From Lishizhenia tianjinensis (GTDB lineage: Bacteria; Bacteroidota; Bacteroidia; Flavobacteriales_D; Crocinitomicaceae): a stretch of 44,355 nucleotides of DNA. The notes beneath the pieces are model-generated. The model was given only the letters and a program-made list of their open reading frames with translations, was not told the DNA's origin and made no database searches. Position numbers and translations under genes: made by a program. Positions within the stretch are counted from its first letter, which is position 1; each line of letters opens with the position of its first letter. The stretch lies in contig CAMDLY010000017.1 of assembly GCA_945902115.1 (NCBI GenBank), positions 1-44,355 on the forward strand. Direction: 5' to 3'. This document shows positions 33,407 through 42,738 of the stretch, piece by piece.

Positions 33407-33460
33407 ATAGGATAATGTGGATTGTAATAAATTGAGGCTGCTAGACGGTAGAAATTATTT

Positions 33461-33940
33461 CTATATTCCAATGAGCAGACAAGCCGCATACGCTTTAATG
33501 GCTCTTTTTTCTCCAAAAGAATCTACCTTTTCGTGGGTTGTGGCTTTTATGGAAACAGCGTCAGTATCAAGGTCTAGAATCTCTGCAATGATTGATTGCA
33601 TCTCAGGAATATGTGGGTTTAGTTTTGGTGTCTCCAATACCACGGTAGAATCAATATTTACTGTCCTATATCCTTTTGATTTCACCAAAGACACTACCTC
33701 TGATAAAAGTAATTTAGAGTCTATTCCTTTATATTTTGGGTCAGTATCTGAGAAATGATAACCAATATCGCGGAGATTTGCAGCCCCTAACAAGGCATCA
33801 CAGATAGCATGGAGCAAAACGTCTGCGTCAGAATGACCAATTGCCCCTAACTCTGAGGGTATTTTTACACCGCCTATAATCAGCTCAGAAGATTCTCCGA
33901 GGCGATGAACGTCCACTCCGTAGCCAATTCTTAGGTTCAT
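33461..33940 (-). CDS. ispF: 2-C-methyl-D-erythritol 2,4-cyclodiphosphate synthase
   Basis: The 159-residue protein has the metal ligands of IspF: GYGVDVHRL (D9 and H11) and GHSDADVLLHAICDALLGA (about 35-53), plus FSDTDPKYKG near 61-70. It makes the cyclic diphosphate in the non-mevalonate isoprenoid pathway. Its ATG shares one base with the porV stop (TAATG), so it is read as the last gene of the porU-porV-ispF operon. Confidence 0.97.
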   Translation of the reverse strand: MNLRIGYGVDVHRLGESSELIIGGVKIPSELGAIGHSDADVLLHAICDALLGAANLRDIGYHFSDTDPKYKGIDSKLLLSEVVSLVKSKGYRTVNIDSTVVLETPKLNPHIPEMQSIIAEILDLDTDAVSIKATTHEKVDSFGEKRAIKAYAACLLIGI

Positions 33941-35217
33941 TACTCTTGACCTTCAGCAGGCTGGGTGTTAAAATTCTCTCCTAAATTAAACCTTAAGGTA
34001 AATCGCAAAGTATTTGCTAAAGGGCTATTCCTTCCACTAATGGATGCTAAATAAGAAAAGTCAATAGCAAAGGCATTGTACTTCAAACTTGCCCCTAAAT
34101 TGATAAACTGACGATTTCCTTTATTTCTGGACTCATAGAATAAGCCTCCACGAATAGCAAATACGTTATTGTACCACCACTCTACACCTGTTGCAATGTT
34201 TATTTCCGTTAGTTCTTCTCTGAGCTTGGACCATTTAGCAACCTCATATTTTCCTTCCGTATTTTGAATATATTCTCCATTATCGTCTAAAACAGGTGAG
34301 CCAGGAGCGTCATAAAATGATTGAATCATCCCTGAAATAACACCAACATCGTCTGTTCTACCGGAAATCATGGTGACATTACCGTCAATAACATCATAGA
34401 AAGCTGGCGTTGGGACAAGCAACCTCTGTAAATCTAGTGAAAAAGTCACCTTATTATATTGATCAAAATTCGCTTCAAAAGCATTGCCAATTTTCATATT
34501 CATAGGAATGAAGTCACGCTTCGATAACTCAGAGTACGCAACTTTATTCCCGATATTATTGAGCGTTAGTGCTAACCGATAGGTCCCCTTAACTTTGCCA
34601 AATTTGACCTCGTCGTTGTTATAACAAAAAGATAAGTCAGCGGCTCCGACTATACCCGCTTTGGTATTTATACCTCCTACCGTCAATCCCCCTGTGAGGT
34701 TAGAGTAGGCAAATTTTCCGTTTAAACCAATACTGAATTTATCTGCCAAACGAAAGGCATAAGCTCCAGTAAGTTCATACTCGCTTGGTTTATCATCACG
34801 AATGACATTTCCTTGTGCATCAGTAAAAGTTATCTCACCCAAACTAAAAAACCGCAATGATCCTCCTACAGTATGAGTTTTATTGATTTTATAATACCCA
34901 GATAAGTAACTTAAATGAATATCATTGGTCAATTGACGAAGCCACGGTGTATAGGATAGACTGAATTCCGATTTTTGATCAGCAAAACTTAAACCAGCCG
35001 TATTCCAATATACGGAGGTAGAACTCGGGCTCAATGCAGTTCCTGCATCTCCCATACCTCCTGCTCTAGAATCAGGGGTAATTGCCATAAAAGGTAGTGC
35101 AGTAGTTATGGTATTGAGCTGTAAATCGTTGTCAGAAACACCGCTACCCCCCGTTGGTTGTGCAAGAACTATCGTCATGGGTAACAACAAAAACAACAAA
35201 AAAGTTAAATTCTTCAT
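33940..35217 (-). CDS. porV: T9SS outer-membrane shuttle protein PorV (LptO)
   Basis: The 425-residue protein has a signal peptide (1-19, ending VLAQ) and a beta-barrel of the FadL/PorV type. Key landmarks are LPFMAITPDSRAGGMGDAGTALSP near 40-63, SSTSVYWNTAGLSF, LSYLSGYY and the C-terminal FRFNL strand. PorV carries T9SS cargo from the translocon to the PorU sortase. It lies 55 bases downstream of porU on the same strand. Confidence 0.93.
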   Translation of the reverse strand: MKNLTFLLFLLLPMTIVLAQPTGGSGVSDNDLQLNTITTALPFMAITPDSRAGGMGDAGTALSPSSTSVYWNTAGLSFADQKSEFSLSYTPWLRQLTNDIHLSYLSGYYKINKTHTVGGSLRFFSLGEITFTDAQGNVIRDDKPSEYELTGAYAFRLADKFSIGLNGKFAYSNLTGGLTVGGINTKAGIVGAADLSFCYNNDEVKFGKVKGTYRLALTLNNIGNKVAYSELSKRDFIPMNMKIGNAFEANFDQYNKVTFSLDLQRLLVPTPAFYDVIDGNVTMISGRTDDVGVISGMIQSFYDAPGSPVLDDNGEYIQNTEGKYEVAKWSKLREELTEINIATGVEWWYNNVFAIRGGLFYESRNKGNRQFINLGASLKYNAFAIDFSYLASISGRNSPLANTLRFTLRFNLGENFNTQPAEGQE

Positions 35218-35272
35218 TTAAAATCGAATTGAGTTGGTAAATATACGAAAACGACGTCTTTTTATTGTGTAA

Positions 35273-38200
35273 TCAGCGTAAAATAGCCAGCTTTTGAATT
35301 TTTTCAGCTGTAATACCATCAGGTGTGCGGATCTTAAGCAGATAAATATACACCCCTTTAGCTAATTGATCCCCGTAATCATCCTTTCCATCCCATTGAA
35401 TGCCTTCTACACGAAAACCTTGTGTAGGTAAAGTCTGATTTATAGTTTTTACCAATTTTCCCGAAACCGTCATTATTTGTACCTGAACCTCTAAATTACT
35501 GCAAGATTGATTGTGCTCGAACATAAACGACGTAGACGAGGTAAAAGGATTTGGATAATTAAGCACACGAGTGAGTATAGGCTCTTCTTTATCTTGCACC
35601 ACGAAACGAATATCTGAGGTTGTCGAATTATTATTTACATCCCACACCTTAACTTGAATCGCGTGCTCACCTGGGCTTAAATTAGTGAACTGATAGCGTG
35701 CTTCACCTGACTGGTAATTATCTAAATCAGCAGAGTAATAGTCATTAAGCACAATCGGCTTGGCGGTATTCCCATCTAAAACAGCGGTTAAATCATGACC
35801 TATTCCATTGCCTACCGTATTCATTCCGTTATCGTCACTCGCCTTAATGATAAGGACGGGATTACTATCTGTTGTAGAACCGTCTAAAAAAGAAATGTCA
35901 TTCATGAAAAGCCCTAGCTCTGGACCTACATTGTCATTAATACCATTCGGATTAATGCCACCAATTCTAAAATTAGTATCAAAACCTTGTGCATCGACCA
36001 CGCTATTTTCCGCGTAGTAGCTGATCTTTCCCCGGCCGTATGATAAGGCAATATCTTTTGGAACTACAAACGAGAATTCAAATTGCCCGTTCGTTACTGA
36101 AGCTTTTCCTTTATATACAATATTTCTTTGCAGAGTGTATGAAATTTCTGGAGAATCGGGATCCTGAGCTAAGGTTTTTTGTGCCTTAGATTTATCGTAA
36201 ATTGATGGCATTATTCGTCCATTGAAACCACTCATTATAATACCATTTTCATCTTCTAAATGCCCCTTGACAGTTACTTTGCTAAGAGCTTTCATAGTAT
36301 CAATCAGCACTGATGGATTTTTTCCGTTAATACTATCTGTCACAATTGTATAACGCGGTAATCCAATTATCAGAGATGGGTCTCCAATTAGGGTAAAACT
36401 TCTTTTATTGGTTGAGGCCCCGGAATCGTTTTTAGTCCTCCTCATAATTTCTCCAAAAGACAATGGTGCTCCGTTGGACTCTCTATCAAAAACGTGTTTA
36501 TAAAATGCTTGACCTGTTGAACTATTTACGCCAAAGTATACTGACCGGGTTGTTGTCATCAAAGCAATAGCACCCCCCGCGGGATTGAGCGCTAACCACT
36601 CCCCTGCTGAAACACGAGAAGGGTCATCATATTTGGTAAATTCACACGTGGCAGAAACAAAAAGATGCAGTGCATTAATATTACTCCATGCATTAATTTG
36701 GGGGATAGTTACCACCCGTTCCTCAGCGAGTCCTACCTCACCCCCGTGTCCGACATAGTTGACAACTAATGCTCCTCTTTGGACTCTGTCAGTTATTGCA
36801 TTGAAAACGTCAGTGTATCTTTGTCCACCTGCAGTTACCTCTTGCGGAAAAGCATCCAAATATAACTTATCACAATTCATTTCGAAATGATTCTGTCTGA
36901 CGTACTCAGATTGTGGTTCAGTATCTATGTTTACGAAATACCCGTTCTCTTCGTCATCTGCAATTTGAACGAACTTTGTGCGCCAATCACCTAAGGTATT
37001 ATCATTGCTTGAACCTAAACAACACGAAGCATTTGCAGAATTAAATAAAGAAGATCCGTTTTTTAAATAATGTTCTATTTTATCAACTTGTTGCTTCGCC
37101 TGTAGTAAATCGGATACAAGTATTCTTCCGACTCCGATATCCAATAAATCATTCGGGCTGATAGATTCATTGTCATCTAACATTCCGAAATAGTCATCGG
37201 TTACTAGGGCTTCGATATGGTTCTCACTATTCTCCATTTGGTAGGTAAGGACCATATTATTATTGTTGGAAACTCGATTCTTTGGATCGAATGTTCCATC
37301 GCCAAACAGCAAAAGAGAATTGAATTTTAAATTGCCTGAGGCAATTCCTCTTTCGTAAAACATTTTAGCCATCATTTTAATTGCTGTTGGGTCAGGAGCT
37401 CCTGAGCTAAATTCATTGTATACCTCTTCATTGGAAACGACGTGAACAATTAATCCACGTTCTCTGTGCAAATTTGCTAAACGTTCCGCCTCGGCTATAA
37501 ATAATGAATTTGAGACTATCAACAAATTGGGTTCCTCTAAACCATGTAAATTTTGATTTGCAACCTCCCCTATTTTTGTAGGACTATAAAAACTTGTGCC
37601 GTTAGAGGCTAAGTACTCCTTGTAGATATTTTCGGTTTTGAAAACAAAAGTCGAGGATTGAATGTCTCCTGAAATCTTTTTTGGATTATTTACATCCGAG
37701 ACATCCCAAACAAAGCCCGTATTTGGAAACGATGATATGGTATAGTTTGCAATAGCACCAGGTTGTTGTTGCGTTAGATTTCTGAAACCAAGCTGAGTGC
37801 CGTAAAAAACTAGCTTTCGTCTCGTGTTCAATAGAATCCTATCAAGGTAGGTAAATGTATTTGGTGTACTGCGGGTGATTGTGATTTTTAAAGGAATAAT
37901 TGCAGAAGGAGAATTCAGTTGAAAAATTTTTCCTGACCTTGCGAAATCTGCCCCTACAGCAGGTAAGTTTGCTTCCAAAAGCGTTTGTCCATTCACTGAA
38001 TATTTCTGCGAAGTACCTGACGATGCCGGCGAATTTGTTGCTATGGAAGTTTTGAATCTCACTGCCGACGTATCGATATTAGGTATGGAAAAATTAAAGA
38101 CCCGTTCCAGCTCTGAGTCAAACAATTCCCCATACCATCGCTGTCCACCCGAGACCAAATTCACAAGATCATTTTCATAAATATCTCGGTAATCGTAGGA

Positions 38201-39091
38201 GGCAACCTGTGTACTAGGACTATCTGAAATTATAGCTTCAGACTGTATTCTTAACGGAGCAATCGAATTATTTACATGAATAAAATAGTAGGATTCATCA
38301 CTATAGAGGTGACGTTTTTGATCGAATTCCGCTGTTCCATTTGCGTTCCACTTGTGAGGCCCTACCCCGTAGAAAAGAATATAATCATTTAAATCTATAC
38401 TTCCATCTTGTTCCCCCACAAATTGAATCGCATTATTGACTAAGTCATCTTTTCTTGGCACACTATTTAATTCCGGTAATTGACCATCACCATTGCCAAA
38501 AATATGAATTGAATTCGGACTTAGCCCTGTTAAATTTATACCACAACCTTCCAAAAAGGCACGATCAATTTTATAAATTCCATCTTTGGATACACCTATC
38601 TTATACCAAGTACCATTCCCTTGTTTCAGAATAGATTCGCTTGCAAAATCTTTTGTTGAAGTAAACGATTGCTCTGTGAAAGAAAATGTTAACTCCTGAA
38701 CCCTAAATAACTGACCATTTTTCTTCACAAAAGGAAATAAGGAAATAACAAAAAAAGAATGTCCACTTTCACTCCTAACACCATGAAAAATCTCCAATTC
38801 CTCAGGTATGGATATGTGAAGTTTTTCAAAATAATCGATATCACTTTTCGAGGCCAATGATGTCGTGTAGTTTGAAAGCTTTGTTGAGGCTAGAGAAAAG
38901 GTTGTTTTCTCCTTGTGAAAGAAAAGTGGCCTCGCATTATCGTTGTGTTTATTGGTAAAATCAGGCTGTAGTAAAGTTGTTTCAGAGAAAACCGTTTCTT
39001 TTGAAGATTTCCATTCAATTGATACTTTTTTTTCTTGTGCTAGACAGTAACCGTGAACAAAAATTAAAAAAAAATACACGAAAATCTTCAT
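35273..39091 (-). CDS. porU: T9SS C-terminal signal peptidase / sortase PorU
   Basis: The 1,272-residue protein has a signal peptide (1-18), an N-terminal beta domain, and a gingipain-like C25 caspase-fold protease domain (about 500-900). The catalytic His is in VNYVGHGGEVGL (H782) and the catalytic Cys in VSATCEFTKYDDP (C816). Ig-like domains follow. The C-terminal about 90 residues (NYPNPF, QWDGKD, KGVYIYLL) are a T9SS type A-like sorting domain. PorU cleaves the C-terminal signal and attaches cargo to the surface glycolipid. A perfect -7 box ends five bases before the ATG. The gene diverges from the PorP/SprF-like gene. Confidence 0.95.
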   Translation of the reverse strand: MKIFVYFFLIFVHGYCLAQEKKVSIEWKSSKETVFSETTLLQPDFTNKHNDNARPLFFHKEKTTFSLASTKLSNYTTSLASKSDIDYFEKLHISIPEELEIFHGVRSESGHSFFVISLFPFVKKNGQLFRVQELTFSFTEQSFTSTKDFASESILKQGNGTWYKIGVSKDGIYKIDRAFLEGCGINLTGLSPNSIHIFGNGDGQLPELNSVPRKDDLVNNAIQFVGEQDGSIDLNDYILFYGVGPHKWNANGTAEFDQKRHLYSDESYYFIHVNNSIAPLRIQSEAIISDSPSTQVASYDYRDIYENDLVNLVSGGQRWYGELFDSELERVFNFSIPNIDTSAVRFKTSIATNSPASSGTSQKYSVNGQTLLEANLPAVGADFARSGKIFQLNSPSAIIPLKITITRSTPNTFTYLDRILLNTRRKLVFYGTQLGFRNLTQQQPGAIANYTISSFPNTGFVWDVSDVNNPKKISGDIQSSTFVFKTENIYKEYLASNGTSFYSPTKIGEVANQNLHGLEEPNLLIVSNSLFIAEAERLANLHRERGLIVHVVSNEEVYNEFSSGAPDPTAIKMMAKMFYERGIASGNLKFNSLLLFGDGTFDPKNRVSNNNNMVLTYQMENSENHIEALVTDDYFGMLDDNESISPNDLLDIGVGRILVSDLLQAKQQVDKIEHYLKNGSSLFNSANASCCLGSSNDNTLGDWRTKFVQIADDEENGYFVNIDTEPQSEYVRQNHFEMNCDKLYLDAFPQEVTAGGQRYTDVFNAITDRVQRGALVVNYVGHGGEVGLAEERVVTIPQINAWSNINALHLFVSATCEFTKYDDPSRVSAGEWLALNPAGGAIALMTTTRSVYFGVNSSTGQAFYKHVFDRESNGAPLSFGEIMRRTKNDSGASTNKRSFTLIGDPSLIIGLPRYTIVTDSINGKNPSVLIDTMKALSKVTVKGHLEDENGIIMSGFNGRIMPSIYDKSKAQKTLAQDPDSPEISYTLQRNIVYKGKASVTNGQFEFSFVVPKDIALSYGRGKISYYAENSVVDAQGFDTNFRIGGINPNGINDNVGPELGLFMNDISFLDGSTTDSNPVLIIKASDDNGMNTVGNGIGHDLTAVLDGNTAKPIVLNDYYSADLDNYQSGEARYQFTNLSPGEHAIQVKVWDVNNNSTTSDIRFVVQDKEEPILTRVLNYPNPFTSSTSFMFEHNQSCSNLEVQVQIMTVSGKLVKTINQTLPTQGFRVEGIQWDGKDDYGDQLAKGVYIYLLKIRTPDGITAEKIQKLAILR

Positions 39092-39096
39092 TATTT

Positions 39097-39104
39097 CAAA
39101 ATTA
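39097..39104 (-). promoter_or_regulatory. -7 box of porU-porV-ispF, adjacent to ATG
   Basis: TAATTTTG on the minus strand is a perfect TAnnTTTG ending five bases before the porU ATG at 39091. Confidence 0.45.
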
Positions 39105-39200
39105 GAGATGTTTGAGATAAAAACGTGATTATATTTTATTTATTTGAAGAAATATGTGATATTTGTAACCTACATAACTAAAATAACGTAGATATTGTTC

Positions 39201-40196
39201 GTGCTTAAAACTAAGTTTGTGAAGTCAACTACTCAAATAACCTTATTTCTAATAGGTTTCAGTGCTTTTTTCAACACTGTTTCCTGGTCTCAAGATCCTA
39301 CATTCACCCAGTTTTATTCTAATCCAGTTTATTTGAATCCGGCACTAGCTGGGTCAACTGGCTGCCCGAGAATTGGAATTAATTACCGAAATGAATGGCC
39401 GCAATTGACAGGTAATTACATTACTACAAGTGCTGCATTCGATACCTATGCAAAAAGTATTTCGGGCGGAATCGGTATTGTCGCTATGCACGACATGCAA
39501 GGACAGGGTACCATTCAAACGACTATGCTCGGTGGTGTGTATTCTTACAACCTGAAAGTGAATAGAAAATTTTCACTCATGTTCGGTGCAAGAGCTGCAT
39601 ACTTCCAAAAATTTCTAGATTGGGATAAGCTGACCTTTGGAGATATGATTGACCCTAGAAGAGGTTTTATATACCAAACAGGTGATGTGCCAAGAGGAAA
39701 TGGCAGAAGAGGATTTTTTGACGCTTCGTTTGGTATTGTTGGATTCGGTAAAAACTACTTTTTTGGTGGGGCTGTGCACCACTTAAATCGTCCTGATGAA
39801 TCAATGATTTTAGGGAATTCACGTCTTCCCATGCGTTTTACAGGTCATGCGGGAGCAGAGATTAAACTCGGACAACGCGGGAGATACACCAATACTACGA
39901 GTATAATGCCAAATATCATTTACCAATATCAAAATGGTTTTCAAGAATTGAATATTGGAACATATATCAAATATGGTACATTTACTGTGGGTGCATGGTA
40001 CAGAAATCGCGATGCATTTATATTGAGTTTTGGGGTAACTACTGAGAAGTTTAGAGTAGGTTATAGCTATGACTTAACAGTCTCCAAACTTGGAAACGGA
40101 ATTTCAGGAGGGTCTCATGAAGTTTCACTTGGAATGAATTTAAAATGTAAGAAAAAGGCAAAGAATTTTAGAAAAATTTCTTGTCCATCTTTTTAA
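39201..40196 (+). CDS. PorP/SprF-family outer-membrane protein
   Basis: The 331-residue protein opens with a signal peptide (hydrophobic core about 12-26, ending WSQ) and then the PorP/SprF signature QDPTFTQFYSNPVYLNPALAGS. It continues as a predicted outer-membrane barrel with GGIGI, YSYNLKVNRKFSLMFG and GVTTEKFRVGYSYDLTVSKL. In gliding Bacteroidota, SprF-type proteins sit next to and help secrete large adhesins, often of type B. No ATG is available: GTG at 39201 or TTG at 39195 starts translation. It lies immediately upstream of gldJ, an uncommon position. Confidence 0.88.
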   Translation: MLKTKFVKSTTQITLFLIGFSAFFNTVSWSQDPTFTQFYSNPVYLNPALAGSTGCPRIGINYRNEWPQLTGNYITTSAAFDTYAKSISGGIGIVAMHDMQGQGTIQTTMLGGVYSYNLKVNRKFSLMFGARAAYFQKFLDWDKLTFGDMIDPRRGFIYQTGDVPRGNGRRGFFDASFGIVGFGKNYFFGGAVHHLNRPDESMILGNSRLPMRFTGHAGAEIKLGQRGRYTNTTSIMPNIIYQYQNGFQELNIGTYIKYGTFTVGAWYRNRDAFILSFGVTTEKFRVGYSYDLTVSKLGNGISGGSHEVSLGMNLKCKKKAKNFRKISCPSF

Positions 40197-40248
40197 AATG
40201 TAACAAAAAGTAAAAAATTAAGTTAAATACCAAATCAATATTGTCGAA

Positions 40249-42678
40249 ATGAAAATAAAACAAATGAAAATTTTCGGTTTTGCACTAACAGGAATGCTTC
40301 TTTTAGGTTCATGTGCGAAAGACAGATCATCGTCAACTGGTTGGGAATACAACAACTACAAGAACGGTGGTTTCGAAAAAGTTGATGCCAAAGAACAAGA
40401 AACGGGACCAGGTTTGGTTTTTGTACAAGGTGGAACTTTCACCATGGGCAGAACTGAACAAGATGTTATGTTCGATTGGAATGCCCGGGCTGCACGATTT
40501 ACTGTTGGTTCATTTTATATGGATAGAACTGAAGTAACCAATCTTCATTGGCAAGAATACATGAATTGGATGAAAAGAGTATACTACAAAACTTATCCTC
40601 ATGTTTACAAAAAATGTTTGCCAGATACTTTGGCATGGAGAAAATCACTGGGATACAGAGAAAAATTTGTTAATTATTACCTGCGTCACCCGTCCTACAG
40701 AGACTATCCTGTGGTTGGTGTGTCATGGTTACAAGCAAATGACTTTTGTAAATGGAGAACAGACCGTGTGAATGAAGCTATTCTTGTAAGAGAGGGAATT
40801 CTAAAATGGCATTTTGCAGATATTGCAAATTCACAAGATGGAGATATTGGTGCAGCTAATGATAAAGAATACGATAAAAAGTTTCAGTCTAAGCCTGAAA
40901 ATATGTTCAGTACGGAAACATATTTAAACGGAAGTTACATGATTGAAAGTGGTGAAATAGACCCAAAGTCAGGAGAATTAGTGAAAGGTGGTTATACTGT
41001 CTCTAAAAGTACTAAGACACCTGTTGATGCAAGAACAAAAAAGCAGATACCTAGAGATCCCTATCAATTACAAAATTTTGACCCTGTATTCGCTGAGGTC
41101 GATGATAAAAATCAGGCTGCTGGTCGTTTAGGCTCAAGACCTGTTCGAGTGGAGGATGGTATTTTATTACCATCTTACAGACTTCCAACTGAAGCTGAAT
41201 GGGAATTTGCAGCTTTAGGTCTGATAGGTAATTTAGATCCGAATTCAGAAAATATTAATGACCGAAGAATTTATCCATGGGATGGTCATTATGTTCGTGA
41301 TGAACGCGCTCAATTTGCTGGTGCGATTCAAGCAAATTTCTCAAGAGGGAAAGGCGATATGATGGGTGTTGCTGGACAATTGAATGACGGGGCAGACGTA
41401 ACATGTAAGGTCGATGACTTTTGGCCGAATGACTATGGATTATACCACATGGCTGGAAACGTCTCAGAATGGGTTATGGATGTTTATCGTCCAATGTCGA
41501 GTGAAATTGTAGAAGAATTTATGCCGTTCAGAGGCAATGTTTACACTACTCAATTACTTGTTCCGGATGGACTATATGACAAACCTGTAAAAGCAAATGA
41601 AAATATATACGATGTTCACGGTATGAAAGAGTTCGTTAATGAATTTGCCCGCATTAAATACATGAATTATGCTACGGTTAAATACCAACAAGACACCAAT
41701 ACCACGTATGCTTCAAATATCAATAAGCAACAACCAAATGGTAAAGTGACGAAGACAAATAGTATAGTGAACAACAAACAAATGAATTCGGTAATCAATT
41801 CACGTCAAGACACGTTGAAATATCGCTTCAATACTCCTTCTAACAGCTTTGTGTCAAATAATAGACAATTTACAAACCAAGAAAAGCTACAATTCGAATT
41901 CTTGGATACTTTAAATATCCTTTTGGATACAGCCATAACATTAGCCAATCAAGGAAGAAGCATTGCTGCCTCAGCCTACATAGAAAGGGTATTATTTAAC
42001 ATGACATTGCCAGACATTTTTAAAGACGGAGGTCAGAGCGTAGATTTAAAAGTGGATATCATTCGTCCGTCATTTAACCTACAATACGATCCTAGTTATA
42101 TTGGTGTTTCCATTGATGGAGGAAACAGTGCTGTGTCTATGTTCAGTAAAGAATATTTAGAGTTTAAATTTAAATCTTATTTCATGGACCCAACAATTAC
42201 TACTTGGATCATGACTTTAAGAAACGGTCTTACTGAGTTTGTTACTGAAACGAAAGGGAAACAACGATGGAGAAATGTTACCGTTGAAGAAAATGCTGGA
42301 AGGTTAAACTACAGAAAAGACGACTATCGTGATTACATGGACGGTGACCTAGAATCGTCTATCTATTATAACAATCAGCAACGTAAAAACGAAATCAACG
42401 AAGGAAAACGGGATGTGAAACAGGTAATGTATCAAAGTCAACATGAAAATAAAGACTTTGAATACAAAGATATCAATGCCGGAGTTGCTGGATGGCCTAC
42501 GACTTTAGTTTCAGATAAGTCACGGGTTTATAAAGGTGGTTCATGGGCTGATAAGACTTATTGGATGTCCTCAGGAAATAGAAGATTTTTAGACGAAGAT
42601 AAAAGTTCTGATATGATTGGCTTTAGATGTGCGATGGACCGAATTGGTAGTACTAGACCGAATAAAAAGAAAAGATAA
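40249..42678 (+). CDS. gldJ: Gliding motility lipoprotein GldJ (FGE-sulfatase fold), extended
   Basis: The 809-residue protein has a lipoprotein signal with LLLGSC (C22). A later ATG at 40264 would also leave a functional signal. The formylglycine-generating-enzyme-like domain begins GLVFVQGGTFTMGRTE (about 54-69) and has EVTNLHWQEYM, YPVVGVSWLQANDFCKWR, LPTEAEWEFAALG and AGNVSEWVMDVYRP (about 402-415). The final RVYKGGSWADKTYW to GFRCAMDRIG sits near 758-798. Unlike usual FGE folds, about 350 residues separate these two parts, with an Asn/Gln-rich segment near 480-550. GldJ is needed for gliding and T9SS. A terminator and murF follow. Confidence 0.92.
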   Translation: MKIKQMKIFGFALTGMLLLGSCAKDRSSSTGWEYNNYKNGGFEKVDAKEQETGPGLVFVQGGTFTMGRTEQDVMFDWNARAARFTVGSFYMDRTEVTNLHWQEYMNWMKRVYYKTYPHVYKKCLPDTLAWRKSLGYREKFVNYYLRHPSYRDYPVVGVSWLQANDFCKWRTDRVNEAILVREGILKWHFADIANSQDGDIGAANDKEYDKKFQSKPENMFSTETYLNGSYMIESGEIDPKSGELVKGGYTVSKSTKTPVDARTKKQIPRDPYQLQNFDPVFAEVDDKNQAAGRLGSRPVRVEDGILLPSYRLPTEAEWEFAALGLIGNLDPNSENINDRRIYPWDGHYVRDERAQFAGAIQANFSRGKGDMMGVAGQLNDGADVTCKVDDFWPNDYGLYHMAGNVSEWVMDVYRPMSSEIVEEFMPFRGNVYTTQLLVPDGLYDKPVKANENIYDVHGMKEFVNEFARIKYMNYATVKYQQDTNTTYASNINKQQPNGKVTKTNSIVNNKQMNSVINSRQDTLKYRFNTPSNSFVSNNRQFTNQEKLQFEFLDTLNILLDTAITLANQGRSIAASAYIERVLFNMTLPDIFKDGGQSVDLKVDIIRPSFNLQYDPSYIGVSIDGGNSAVSMFSKEYLEFKFKSYFMDPTITTWIMTLRNGLTEFVTETKGKQRWRNVTVEENAGRLNYRKDDYRDYMDGDLESSIYYNNQQRKNEINEGKRDVKQVMYQSQHENKDFEYKDINAGVAGWPTTLVSDKSRVYKGGSWADKTYWMSSGNRRFLDEDKSSDMIGFRCAMDRIGSTRPNKKKR

Positions 42679-42698
42679 AGCGAAAAATAAAATTATTT

Positions 42699-42725
42699 AA
42701 GCCCGGAATTCCGGGCTTTTTTTTT
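42699..42725 (+). terminator. Intrinsic terminator after gldJ
   Basis: AAGCCCGG (42699-42706) and CCGGGCTT (42711-42718) form an 8-bp stem with an AATT loop, followed by an unbroken T-run to 42725. It ends the gldJ transcript and leaves murF to its own promoter. This is the clearest rho-independent terminator in the window. Confidence 0.9.
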
Positions 42726-42726
42726 G

Positions 42727-42734
42727 CATCTTTG
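42727..42734 (+). promoter_or_regulatory. Possible -7 box of murF, adjacent to ATG
   Basis: CATCTTTG has one mismatch to TAnnTTTG and ends four bases before the ATG at 42739, directly after the gldJ terminator. Confidence 0.3.
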
Positions 42735-42738
42735 TCTC

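Noticed and set aside
33417-33758. Plus-strand ORF of 113 codons opposite ispF
   Set aside because: It is an antisense shadow of ispF with no protein-family features.
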